This document shows positions 54,985 to 62,944 of a DNA stretch of 64,000 nt, piece by piece. Position 1 is the first letter of the stretch. Every line of letters begins with the position of its first letter. The stretch is taken from contig NZ_PUGE01000001.1 in assembly GCF_002967075.1 (NCBI RefSeq), positions 558,001 through 622,000 of the forward strand, read 5' to 3'. Origin of the DNA: Corynebacterium sp. J010B-136. GTDB taxonomy: Bacteria > Actinomycetota > Actinomycetes > Mycobacteriales > Mycobacteriaceae. The notes under the pieces were generated by a model that did no database searches, was not told where the DNA came from, and was given only the letters and a program-made list of their open reading frames with translations. Made by a program: the position numbers and the translations under genes.

Positions 54985-56256
54985 ATGGCTCAAGATGACA
55001 ACCAACCCCCAAGACCGCAAGCAACTAACGCAGGCACCGCCCGCATGGTGGTGCCCGATGTTGCCCGTGGCCTAGCGCTGCTGGGCATCGCCGTGGCCAA
55101 TCTTCCTACGGCATGGTTGACACCTAGCGCGCCGCATTCGGAGTTCTTAGGCTCAGTCAACACGGTCTGGGACCAAATCTTGGCGGTATTGACTACCCTT
55201 TTCGCCCACAACCGCGGTTTGCCGCTGTTTACAACAATGCTGGGCTTTGGTGTCGGGTTGATTGCCATGAGTTTGTGGCGCAAACACTTTCCTGCCAGTC
55301 GCGCTCGCGCGGTATTGCTGCGGCGCTATTTCTTCCTCGCCGTATTTGGTGCCGTTCACCTGCTTTTGCTCTTTTACGGCGACATCATGTTTTACTACGG
55401 GCTCTCCGGCATGCTCATCGCGGCACTATTGACCATGCGCGATAAAATTCTCGCGATTATTTCCTATAGTCTTTTAGGAATCGTGCTGGTGGCGGGTCTT
55501 AGCTATTTGATATGGGCGCTAATCGCCATGCCAGATATGGCCAACGCGCTCGGTGGCGGAGTCGGTAATACGGAGCTTCACAGCATCGGAGAGTTCTTGG
55601 CCTTTAACGGGCTTTACTTCCTGATGAACCTGGCAAGCTACCCAGGCTACGTGATTATGTATGTGCCGATTATGCTCATCGGGTTTACGTGGGCGCGGCG
55701 CGGAGTGCTTGCCGATGTCCGTACGCACCGCAAAGAACTGTGGGCTTGGGCGATTGTCGGCGGGCTTATTATCCTCGGTATCGGTTTACCATGGGGTCTT
55801 TCAGTCATTGGCGTATTGCCCGAAGCACTCGCCGGGAACTTCGTCATTGCGAACTCAATGCTGGGTACGCTAACAGGCCCTGCGCTGCTAGCGATGTTTG
55901 CGCTAGCCCTTCAACCCATTCAGGACCGCGTCAACCAAGGTCACACCCCACCGGTATGGCTGCAGGTCCCTATCGCCCTGGGTAAGCGTTCCATGAGTGG
56001 TTATGTCTTCCAGTCCATCGCCTTTATCATCATCTGCTACCCGTTTGCTTTTGCTTATGCACCGGATAGCGTCACCGCCCAGACAGCGTTGGCCTTTGGC
56101 GTCTGGGCTGTGTCCTTGTTGCTGGCGTGGGTACTGGAAAAGGCCAACAAACGCGGGCCATTTGAAGCCGTGCACCGCCGCTTATCTTATGGCCCCACGA
56201 TGCAACCAGAGCTCTACAGCGCGAAACAGCGCCGCGAATTGGAAGCCTCAGAGTAA
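54985..56256 (+). CDS. DUF418 membrane protein, second tandem copy
   Basis: This 423-aa protein has the DUF418 N-terminal signature VVPDVARGLALLGIAVANLP, multiple membrane helices, GDIMFYYGLSGM in the middle and the C-terminal LGKRSMSGYVFQSIA. It is a close paralogue of the preceding gene. Its start is fixed by the leaderless promoter and by the homologous MAQDDNQ. The tail ends in a charged cytoplasmic segment. The function is not known; the family is membrane-embedded. Confidence 0.85.
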   Translation: MAQDDNQPPRPQATNAGTARMVVPDVARGLALLGIAVANLPTAWLTPSAPHSEFLGSVNTVWDQILAVLTTLFAHNRGLPLFTTMLGFGVGLIAMSLWRKHFPASRARAVLLRRYFFLAVFGAVHLLLLFYGDIMFYYGLSGMLIAALLTMRDKILAIISYSLLGIVLVAGLSYLIWALIAMPDMANALGGGVGNTELHSIGEFLAFNGLYFLMNLASYPGYVIMYVPIMLIGFTWARRGVLADVRTHRKELWAWAIVGGLIILGIGLPWGLSVIGVLPEALAGNFVIANSMLGTLTGPALLAMFALALQPIQDRVNQGHTPPVWLQVPIALGKRSMSGYVFQSIAFIIICYPFAFAYAPDSVTAQTALAFGVWAVSLLLAWVLEKANKRGPFEAVHRRLSYGPTMQPELYSAKQRRELEASE

Positions 56257-56263
56257 TTGCTTG

Positions 56264-56298
56264 CGCTAGGAATATTTCAACAAGCAATATTCCTAGCG
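56264..56298. terminator. Bidirectional hairpin between two convergent genes
   Basis: CGCTAGGAATATT and AATATTCCTAGCG form a perfect 13-base stem with a 9-base loop. It overlaps the stop codon of the minus-strand gene. Confidence 0.7.
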
Positions 56299-57255
56299 GC
56301 GGTTGAGGCCATCGGCAAGCAGGAAGTGGCCAATGAAGCTGGTTGAGCTTTCCACCGCACCGAGGACTGCATTCAGATTGCGCTTGAAGAAGTTTCGCTT
56401 GTTCCCCTTGCCTGCGATGCTTCCCTCCACTACGGCGCGGGCAAAGGTCATGGCTTCTGCCGCAAACAGTAGGTTCGCGCCGTGGCTCGCCCCGCGCGCT
56501 GCAATGGAGCCTGAACGAAATACTGACTCATCCGATACAAAAGCAGCCGTGGTCGCTGATGCTGCACCCCCTAAGACAACCGCGGGCACCATGTCTTGAA
56601 AGACTTTATTGTTACGCGCTGCAAGTACAGCCGCACCAACTCCAGCTGCCCATACCCCGGCATAAAGGCCGATGGTCTTGCCCTGGGGCCGCGCGCCCGC
56701 ACCCAGTGCCGCGGCGGAATATCCCAGGTTGGATAAAACAACAGCCTTCACGCCCCAGCGCGATGGCGTACGAAGGTCCTGCGCCTTTTCCGCCGAGTTC
56801 TTGGCGATGCGCGCTACTGCTCCCGCGACCAGTGCACCGGTAGTTTGCCACAAAGAATCTGATTCGAGAGTTTGCGGAGTCGCCGTTGGCGCATCGACCG
56901 AACCGGTATGACGTTTGGTTTGGACATAATCTTCTAAAGACACATAGTGTCCCGGCGTAATTTCACCGGCGCGCGCAATTGCATTGCCAGCCAGCAGGAG
57001 CAAAATCGCAGGTTCCGCCAGCACGTGGACCTTTGGCACGAGCGGAAAAATACGGCTGAAGAAGCTCACATCATTCAAAAGCGCAACGGCCAAGCGCTCC
57101 TGTTCTTTCGGCATCGGCGCTAGCGCGGCCAAAACAGCGTGAACCCCTTCAAGCGAACGGGTAAGGAACTCGCCTTCGACTTCTACCTGGGAGACATCGG
57201 AAAGCAGCTCATCGAGCCCCTCTTCCAAGGAAGCGGTCAGCGGCAACTGTGGCAT
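56293..57255 (-). CDS. Hypothetical membrane-associated protein, 320 aa
   Basis: I do not recognise the family. The N-terminal part (to residue 100) is helical with a mildly hydrophobic stretch VHVLAEPAILLLLAG. The middle and end hold several Ala/Gly-rich hydrophobic stretches (WGVKAVVLSNLGYSAAALG, TIGLYAGVWAAGVGAAVLAA, MVPAVVLGGAASATTAAFV). It is thus probably a membrane protein with a short basic end (GNKRNFFKRNLN). It lies between convergent DUF418 and upstream topA, on the same strand as topA with a 51-base gap. Confidence 0.6.
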   Translation of the reverse strand: MPQLPLTASLEEGLDELLSDVSQVEVEGEFLTRSLEGVHAVLAALAPMPKEQERLAVALLNDVSFFSRIFPLVPKVHVLAEPAILLLLAGNAIARAGEITPGHYVSLEDYVQTKRHTGSVDAPTATPQTLESDSLWQTTGALVAGAVARIAKNSAEKAQDLRTPSRWGVKAVVLSNLGYSAAALGAGARPQGKTIGLYAGVWAAGVGAAVLAARNNKVFQDMVPAVVLGGAASATTAAFVSDESVFRSGSIAARGASHGANLLFAAEAMTFARAVVEGSIAGKGNKRNFFKRNLNAVLGAVESSTSFIGHFLLADGLNRR

Positions 57256-57306
57256 GGGTTAGTCCTTTCGTGCGTGTGCTAACCCCGCCCAGCCTACCGC
57301 TGATGA

Positions 57307-60291
57307 CTACTTCCGGCGCGAACCCGCCTTGACCACATTCTTCGTTCCCGGAGAAGGCTTCTTAGCAGCAGTTTTCTTCGCCGTGGACTTCTTAGCTGTG
57401 GTCTTCTTCGCAGTCGTCTTTTTAGCCGTGGTCTTTTTCGCGGCCGTCTTCTTGGTGGTCTTCTTAGTTGCACCACCGCCATCGGCAGCTTGCTTCGCAC
57501 GACGTTCAGACAACAACTCATTGGCGCGCTGATCCGTCAAAGTCTCTGGCGAATCGCCCTTGCGCAGCGAGGCATTGGTGGTGCCATCGGTGACATAAGG
57601 ACCAAAGCGACCATCTTTGACCGACATCGGCTTACCCGAGACGTCATTGTCACCGAGCTGCTTCAGCGGTGGCTGCGCAGCCTGGCGTCCGCGACGCTTC
57701 GGCTCAGCATAAATACGGCGCGCTTCATCCAAGGTGATGGTGAAGATCTGCTCTTCATTCGCCAATGAACGCGAGTCCGTACCCTTCTTGAGGTACGGGC
57801 CATAGCGACCATTTTGTGCCGTGATGACCTCATTATCTGCAGGATCCACGCCAACTTCACGCGGCAAGGACAACAGCTGCAAAGCATCTTCTAAGGTCAC
57901 TTGCGAAGGCTCCATGGAGCTAAACAACGAGGCAGTACCAGGCTTGAGCTTTTCATCTACGTATTCGTTGATGCGCTTTTCTTTTTGCTTGGCAGCTGTC
58001 TTGGTCTCCCAATTCTTCGCCCGCATGCCGTCTTCTTTACGCTGCTTGTCTTCCGCAGCTCGTTCTTCGGCAACGACCTTCTCAGCTTCAGCTTCAGCCT
58101 TCGCGCGCTCATCGTCGCGCACGATTTCGGTCACGTAGGGACCAAAGCGGCCTTCTTTCGCCACGATGGTGCGACCATTAGCTGGGTTTTCGCCCAGCTC
58201 ACGGCCACCTTGTGGGGTCGCAAAGAGCTTTTCTGCAAGCTGCTCGTTAAGCTCATCCGGCGTCGTGGTCTCAGACAGGTTCGCGCGCTGGTATTCTGGC
58301 TCGCCTTCTGCGTTCACGCCAACCTGACGCTCGATATAAGGACCGTAGCGGCCGACGCGCACAAATACATCGCGGCCTTCGGCATCGGTGTACAGACGGA
58401 TCGAGTTGACCTTGCGGGCATCGATGTTTTCCAGGTTGACATCGACAAGCGATTTCAGCCCACCGTGACGTGCAATTGACGCTGCCTTGATGTCTGCGTC
58501 TTCGGCGCCCTTCTCAGCGTCGCCGAAGTAGAAGCCGTTGAGCCAGCGAGTGCGGTCCTCATTACCGGAGGCAATCGCATCCAGCTCATCTTCCATCGAG
58601 GAGGTGAAATCAAAGTCCACCAATTCCGTAAAGTGCGACTCCAAAAGCCCCACCACGGCGAATGCAACCCAGCTTGGCACCAGGGCATTGCCACGCGAGA
58701 CCACATAGCCGCGGTCTTGGATGGTCTTGATGATCGAAGCATAAGTAGAAGGACGGCCAATGCCTAGGTCTTCCATCTTCTTGACCAAGCTGGCTTCGGT
58801 ATAGCGCGCCGGTGGATTGGTCGAGTGCCCGTCAACAGTAACTTCGGCAACGTCGAGGTCATCGCCTTGCTCAAGCTGCGGCAAGCGATTTTCGTCTTCG
58901 TTTTTCGCCGAGGCTTGATCCTCATAGGCCTTCAAAAAACCTGGGAAGGTGATGGTTCGACCAGTTGCAGAAAACTCCACGCTCTCGCCTGTCGATGCTT
59001 CACCTGCAACGGTCAACTTCATCGACTGGCCCTTGGCATCTTCCATCTGCGATGCCACGGTGCGCTTCCAAATCAGCTCATAAAGCTTAAATTCCTCAGC
59101 ATCCAGCTGACCAGAAAGCTGGCCTGGCGTTGCAAAGGTTTCACCCGCTGGACGAATCGCTTCGTGCGCTTCCTGCGAGTTTTTCACCTTGCGGTCATAA
59201 CGACGCGCGCTCGATGCTGCGTATTCCTTGCCGAAGTTCGACACCGCTGCATCACGCGCCGCGGTCAGACCCTGCTGCGACAGCGAGGTCGAGTCAGTAC
59301 GCATATAGGTAATGTGACCGTTTTCGTACAGTCGCTGCGCAATACGCATGGTGCGCTCAGAGGTAAAGTGCAGACGCCGCCCGGCTTCCTGCTGCAGAGT
59401 CGATGTCATAAACGGTGCATAAGGCTTACGGGTATAAGGCTTGTGCTCGACAGAAGCAACGTGCATGGCAGCGTTATCGAGGCCATCGGCAAGCGCCTGT
59501 GCGCGCTTTTGATCCAGCACGACTACTTCATTAGTGGTCAGCTTGCCGTCATCACCAAAATCACGGCCCTGGGCTACGCGCTGGCCATCCACACTGCTCA
59601 GGCGTGCCTTAAACTGCGTAGGATTCGATGCATCAGAATTCTTCGCTGCTAAATCCGCAGACAAATCCCAGTATTCTGCGGACACAAAAGCCATGCGTTC
59701 GCGCTCGCGCTCAACGATGACACGGGTTGCCACCGACTGCACACGACCAGCGGATAGACGTGGCATGACTTTCTTCCACAGCACGGGCGAGACTTCATAG
59801 CCGTACAAACGGTCGAGGATGCGGCGAGTTTCCTGCGCATCAATCAAGTCCTCATCCAGCTCACGAGTATTTTCCGCAGCTTCCAAAATCGCCGACTTGG
59901 TGATCTCATTAAAGACCATGCGGCGTACCGGAACCTTAGGTTTTAAAACCTCCAGCAAGTGCCATGCGATGGCTTCACCTTCGCGGTCCGGGTCTGTTGC
60001 CAGATAAAGCTGGTCGCACTCTTTGAGCTTGGCTTTAAGGTCAGCGACCTTCTTTTTCTTATCCGGGCTAATGACATAGAGCGGAGTAAAGTCGTCTTCA
60101 GGGTTGACGCCTAAGCGCGCCCAGGCTTCCTTCTTAAACTTCGCAGGAACGTCAGCAGCACCACGAGGCAAGTCGCGAATATGGCCCACTGAGGCCTCAA
60201 CGATGTAGTTGTCACCTAGGTATGGCTGAATCTTCTTCGCCTTCGTACCTGACTCTACGATGACTAATGTCTTGCCTGATGGCTCTGCCAC
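57307..60291 (-). CDS. topA: DNA topoisomerase I
   Basis: This 994-aa type IA enzyme relaxes negative supercoils. It has a Toprim domain (LVIVESGTKAKKI at the start; Asp-x-Asp in YLATDPDREGEAIAWHL) and the catalytic Tyr in NGHITYMRTDST (about residue 328). The C-terminus lacks zinc fingers and has repeated DNA-binding modules (GRFGPYV seen three times or more). It ends in a Lys/Ala/Thr repeat (KKTAAKKTTAKK type) from about residue 940, as in actinobacterial enzymes. The order topA-cya-holB matches C. glutamicum. Confidence 0.96.
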   Translation of the reverse strand: MAEPSGKTLVIVESGTKAKKIQPYLGDNYIVEASVGHIRDLPRGAADVPAKFKKEAWARLGVNPEDDFTPLYVISPDKKKKVADLKAKLKECDQLYLATDPDREGEAIAWHLLEVLKPKVPVRRMVFNEITKSAILEAAENTRELDEDLIDAQETRRILDRLYGYEVSPVLWKKVMPRLSAGRVQSVATRVIVERERERMAFVSAEYWDLSADLAAKNSDASNPTQFKARLSSVDGQRVAQGRDFGDDGKLTTNEVVVLDQKRAQALADGLDNAAMHVASVEHKPYTRKPYAPFMTSTLQQEAGRRLHFTSERTMRIAQRLYENGHITYMRTDSTSLSQQGLTAARDAAVSNFGKEYAASSARRYDRKVKNSQEAHEAIRPAGETFATPGQLSGQLDAEEFKLYELIWKRTVASQMEDAKGQSMKLTVAGEASTGESVEFSATGRTITFPGFLKAYEDQASAKNEDENRLPQLEQGDDLDVAEVTVDGHSTNPPARYTEASLVKKMEDLGIGRPSTYASIIKTIQDRGYVVSRGNALVPSWVAFAVVGLLESHFTELVDFDFTSSMEDELDAIASGNEDRTRWLNGFYFGDAEKGAEDADIKAASIARHGGLKSLVDVNLENIDARKVNSIRLYTDAEGRDVFVRVGRYGPYIERQVGVNAEGEPEYQRANLSETTTPDELNEQLAEKLFATPQGGRELGENPANGRTIVAKEGRFGPYVTEIVRDDERAKAEAEAEKVVAEERAAEDKQRKEDGMRAKNWETKTAAKQKEKRINEYVDEKLKPGTASLFSSMEPSQVTLEDALQLLSLPREVGVDPADNEVITAQNGRYGPYLKKGTDSRSLANEEQIFTITLDEARRIYAEPKRRGRQAAQPPLKQLGDNDVSGKPMSVKDGRFGPYVTDGTTNASLRKGDSPETLTDQRANELLSERRAKQAADGGGATKKTTKKTAAKKTTAKKTTAKKTTAKKSTAKKTAAKKPSPGTKNVVKAGSRRK

Positions 60292-60723
60292 GTCGACCTC
60301 ATCTCCTTCGATGATTCGAACCTAATGTCTAATTGCCCCTACAGTACACAGCGACATCACCAACCACATGCACGTGGGGCAAGTTTTACTAGAGATACTG
60401 TATTTAATAGGGCTGTCTCAGATGTTTCTACCACTACTTCACCACACCATACAAAAGTCAACAAATTGCGCCTCACTAACGCAATAAATAAATTATTGTC
60501 CTTCGCTACCGTTATTAACTGCAGATATGCGCTGTTGATCCGTCAATATTTCGATTAAATGTTGAACGCATTACTACTTGTTATCACTTTGCGCTTTTGC
60601 CACTAGAATCTTCTTAAGGCCCATAGTGCAACAGGCTTTCCATCAATTATCTGCCTGCATTGCAACTTCCACGGCGCGTAAGTATCCGACGGAAATTCCC
60701 CGTCAGAAAGGGAGCATTCACCA
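60292..60723. other. Intergenic region between topA and dedA
   Basis: These 432 bases are A/T-rich and must hold two divergent promoters. A weak inverted repeat GACGG...CCGTC (near 60690-60706) lies just before the GTG start of the DedA gene. I see no gene or RNA in it. Confidence 0.4.
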
Positions 60724-61356
60724 GTGGTTGACACCCTCACGATGTGGATTGAATCTCTCATGTCCACTGCTTGGGTTTATCCCGTCATCGGCGCTTTAAT
60801 CTTCGGCGATAGCTTTATCCCCGTTTTGCCTTCAGAAATTCCGCTGAACCTAGTCGGTGCTTGGTCCGGTGCACGCGGGGAACCAAATATTGGTTTGATG
60901 TTTATCGTCGCGGTGATGTGCGCCGTGGTTGGTGACAACCTCTGTTTCCTATTAGGCACGCGTTTGATGCCTTATCTCAACCGTATTCGTCGCGGTTCCA
61001 AGACCTATGGTGCCTTGGTATGGGTCAAGCGCAATATGCGCAGAAACGCCGGTGCGGCCATTATCATTGCCCGCTTTATCCCGTCTGCCCGCCTGCTGCT
61101 GACTATTTTGCTGGGCTCCGTGCGTTTTCCGTGGCCGATGTTTTTCATCTTCGACACCCTCGGCGTAATCCTGTGGGCTGCGCAAGCACTGGCCATTGGT
61201 TATCTTGGCGGCGTCATTTTCTCCGGCAGCCCGCTATTTGCGATGCTCTTGTCAGTCGTTCTCGCTACCGTCTTAGGCTTTTTGGTTCAACGCACGCAAA
61301 ATAAGATCATGGACGCTTTGGACGTGCGCCGCGGTTACGCCGAAGCCCATAATTAA
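60724..61356 (+). CDS. DedA-family membrane protein
   Basis: This 210-aa protein has the DedA/VTT domain: GALIFGDSFIPVLPSEIPLNLVGA near the start, DNLCFLLG and the amphipathic ARFIPSARLLLTILLGSVRFPW, with four to six hydrophobic segments. DedA proteins are undecaprenyl-phosphate or phospholipid translocases of the inner membrane. The GTG start has GAAAGGGAG upstream. The stop overlaps a hairpin shared with the convergent MepB-like gene. Confidence 0.88.
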   Translation: MVDTLTMWIESLMSTAWVYPVIGALIFGDSFIPVLPSEIPLNLVGAWSGARGEPNIGLMFIVAVMCAVVGDNLCFLLGTRLMPYLNRIRRGSKTYGALVWVKRNMRRNAGAAIIIARFIPSARLLLTILLGSVRFPWPMFFIFDTLGVILWAAQALAIGYLGGVIFSGSPLFAMLLSVVLATVLGFLVQRTQNKIMDALDVRRGYAEAHN

Positions 61357-61376
61357 GCGTTCATTGCTGAACGCTT
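61355..61376. terminator. Hairpin between convergent dedA and mepB-like genes
   Basis: AAGCGTTCA and TGAACGCTT pair perfectly with a TTGC loop. A third copy TGAACGCTTA occurs at 61389-61398 just before the minus-strand gene's stop. Confidence 0.55.
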
Positions 61377-61395
61377 AATGAAGAGCTCTGAACGC

Positions 61396-61827
61396 TTAGT
61401 ATTCTTGGAACGCTGGACTCTGGGCACGCTGCGTTGCTGTGGCCTGCTTATTTAAGTTCGTTTCCCAGCTTGGATATACCCGAAACCCGCGCTTCCCGGA
61501 GTGCTTCCCTGTTGTAATACCAAGCGCTTCCAAATGCTCAGCGGTAAATCGGAATACTCCCCGCTGCCCGTTCTGCTCCACAAATACAAGCAGACCGCTG
61601 ATAACTCCATCAGCTTTGAAGGGTGCCGTTGTGCCGTCTTTATCTCGGCTCCAGAAAGCAACGAACGCTCCCGGTTTGGTCGAGGTATTCCGCGCGGTAC
61701 GAATGTGCCATTTCGCGCCTTCAATTGTCGCAACACCGGATTCATAGTCACTGTTTTGCTCTTCGGGGAGCACCTCGGCGTCTATGCCATGTTCATGTGC
61801 GTAGTCTTCGAACCTGCGAAACTTCAT
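61396..61827 (-). CDS. MepB-like protein
   Basis: This 143-aa protein has the MepB domain. YESGVATIEGAKWHIRTARN and PGAFVAFWSRDKDGTTAPF are in the first half, and KRGFRVYPSWETNLNKQA is the C-terminal signature. MepB is named from the staphylococcal mepRAB multidrug efflux locus, where its role is unclear. There is no regulator or MATE pump here. The gene is convergent with dedA and divergent from a PACE-type transporter. Confidence 0.75.
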   Translation of the reverse strand: MKFRRFEDYAHEHGIDAEVLPEEQNSDYESGVATIEGAKWHIRTARNTSTKPGAFVAFWSRDKDGTTAPFKADGVISGLLVFVEQNGQRGVFRFTAEHLEALGITTGKHSGKRGFRVYPSWETNLNKQATATQRAQSPAFQEY

Positions 61828-61938
61828 GGGCGTCGATGCTACCAGCCAGGCATGGGGAGTCCTTGATAATGTGCGTTCGCGCTTAAACAGACTAAGCTCA
61901 ATTTCCGCACTTTTAACTGCATCATTTTTGGAGGATTC

Positions 61939-62379
61939 TTGTCAGCAACCACGCGCCGCATCGTCTATGTCATCGCCTATGAGCTAGTGGGAATCCTCGC
62001 TGTCACCTTTGGATTATCCGCACTGGGATTTGGCGGTGGGCAATCAGGTGCTGTTGCCATTGCTTCATCTACGGTGGCAGTGACGTGGAACTTCATCTGG
62101 ACGTCGATGTTTGAAGCGTGGGAGCGCCGCCAGGAATCTCACACCCGCACGGTCAAGCGCCGCATTGTCCACGCTATTGGTTTTGAAGGCGGGTTAACGT
62201 GCTTTCTCATCCCAGTTGTTGCCTGGGTTCTTAAAGTCTCTTTGCTGGAAGCCTTCTTCCTACAAGCCAGCATCTTGGTCTTCTTCCTCATCTACACTTT
62301 CGGGTTCATGTGGGTCTTCGACAAGATCTGGCCGCCCTACACAAACGTGGTTGAATCCACTACCCCGGTAAATAAGTAA
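61939..62379 (+). CDS. PACE-family efflux transporter
   Basis: This 146-aa protein has four membrane helices in two similar halves (RIVYVIAYELVGILAVTFGL and RIVHAIGFEGGLTCFLIPVV). The bacterial transmembrane pair motif NFIWTSMFEAWERR is in the first half, and the same pattern (FMWVFDKIWPP) is in the second. AceI/PACE proteins export chlorhexidine and other biocides or polyamines. The TTG start has GGAGG 4 bases upstream. A tetraloop hairpin follows. Confidence 0.8.
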   Translation: MSATTRRIVYVIAYELVGILAVTFGLSALGFGGGQSGAVAIASSTVAVTWNFIWTSMFEAWERRQESHTRTVKRRIVHAIGFEGGLTCFLIPVVAWVLKVSLLEAFFLQASILVFFLIYTFGFMWVFDKIWPPYTNVVESTTPVNK

Positions 62380-62404
62380 GAAATTCAAACAGACAAAACT
62401 GAAA

Positions 62405-62434
62405 AAGGACTCCCGAAGGAGTCCTTAATTTTTT
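62405..62434 (+). terminator. Terminator after the PACE transporter
   Basis: AAGGACTCC-CGAA-GGAGTCCTT is a perfect stem followed by AATTTTTT. It may also serve the convergent cold-shock gene, because AAAAA precedes it on the plus strand. Confidence 0.85.
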
Positions 62435-62488
62435 ATCCAGCCATCACATCCGAAGTGGATGTGGAGGATAAAGGCAGTTGGTTAATGC

Positions 62489-62692
62489 TTAGATAGCGTT
62501 AACGTTGGTTGCCTGTGGGCCCTTCTGGCCCTCACCGATTTCGAAGGAAACCTGCTGGTTCTCTTCGAGGGTACGGAAGCCGTTGCCCTGGATCTCGGAG
62601 TAGTGAACGAAAACGTCTGCGGAGCCATCCTCTGGAGCGATGAAGCCGAAGCCCTTTTCAGCGTTAAACCATTTTACGGTTCCCTGTGCCAT
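62489..62692 (-). CDS. cspA: Cold-shock protein
   Basis: This 67-aa single-domain nucleic-acid binding protein has RNP1 KGFGFI and RNP2 VFVHY, and starts [18 protein letters not shown]. It probably acts as an RNA chaperone. AAGGA lies before the ATG. The upstream 250 bases on the minus strand could be a long leader, which is typical of csp genes. It is convergent with the PACE gene and divergent from the helicase. Confidence 0.95.
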   Translation of the reverse strand: MAQGTVKWFNAEKGFGFIAPEDGSADVFVHYSEIQGNGFRTLEENQQVSFEIGEGQKGPQATNVNAI

Positions 62693-62944
62693 GATAAATA
62701 TCCTTAAAAATAGGGGGTTCGTCGTTGAAGAATTATCAACGCCGGGTCAAACAAACTTTTTCGAACTCCCGGTCCCCCGGGTGCACGCGATAAAATCTTG
62801 CTATAACTCTTTTTGCGAGCACCAAAGTGGTGTTAAATCTTGCGCCAAGAAACTGCGACCACAGCCAGTGTGACACGTTTGCTTACCCTGGCGGTAGTCT
62901 TTAAAGGAATTCTTTTTCTCGACTACCTAAAAAGGGGGTAGATT

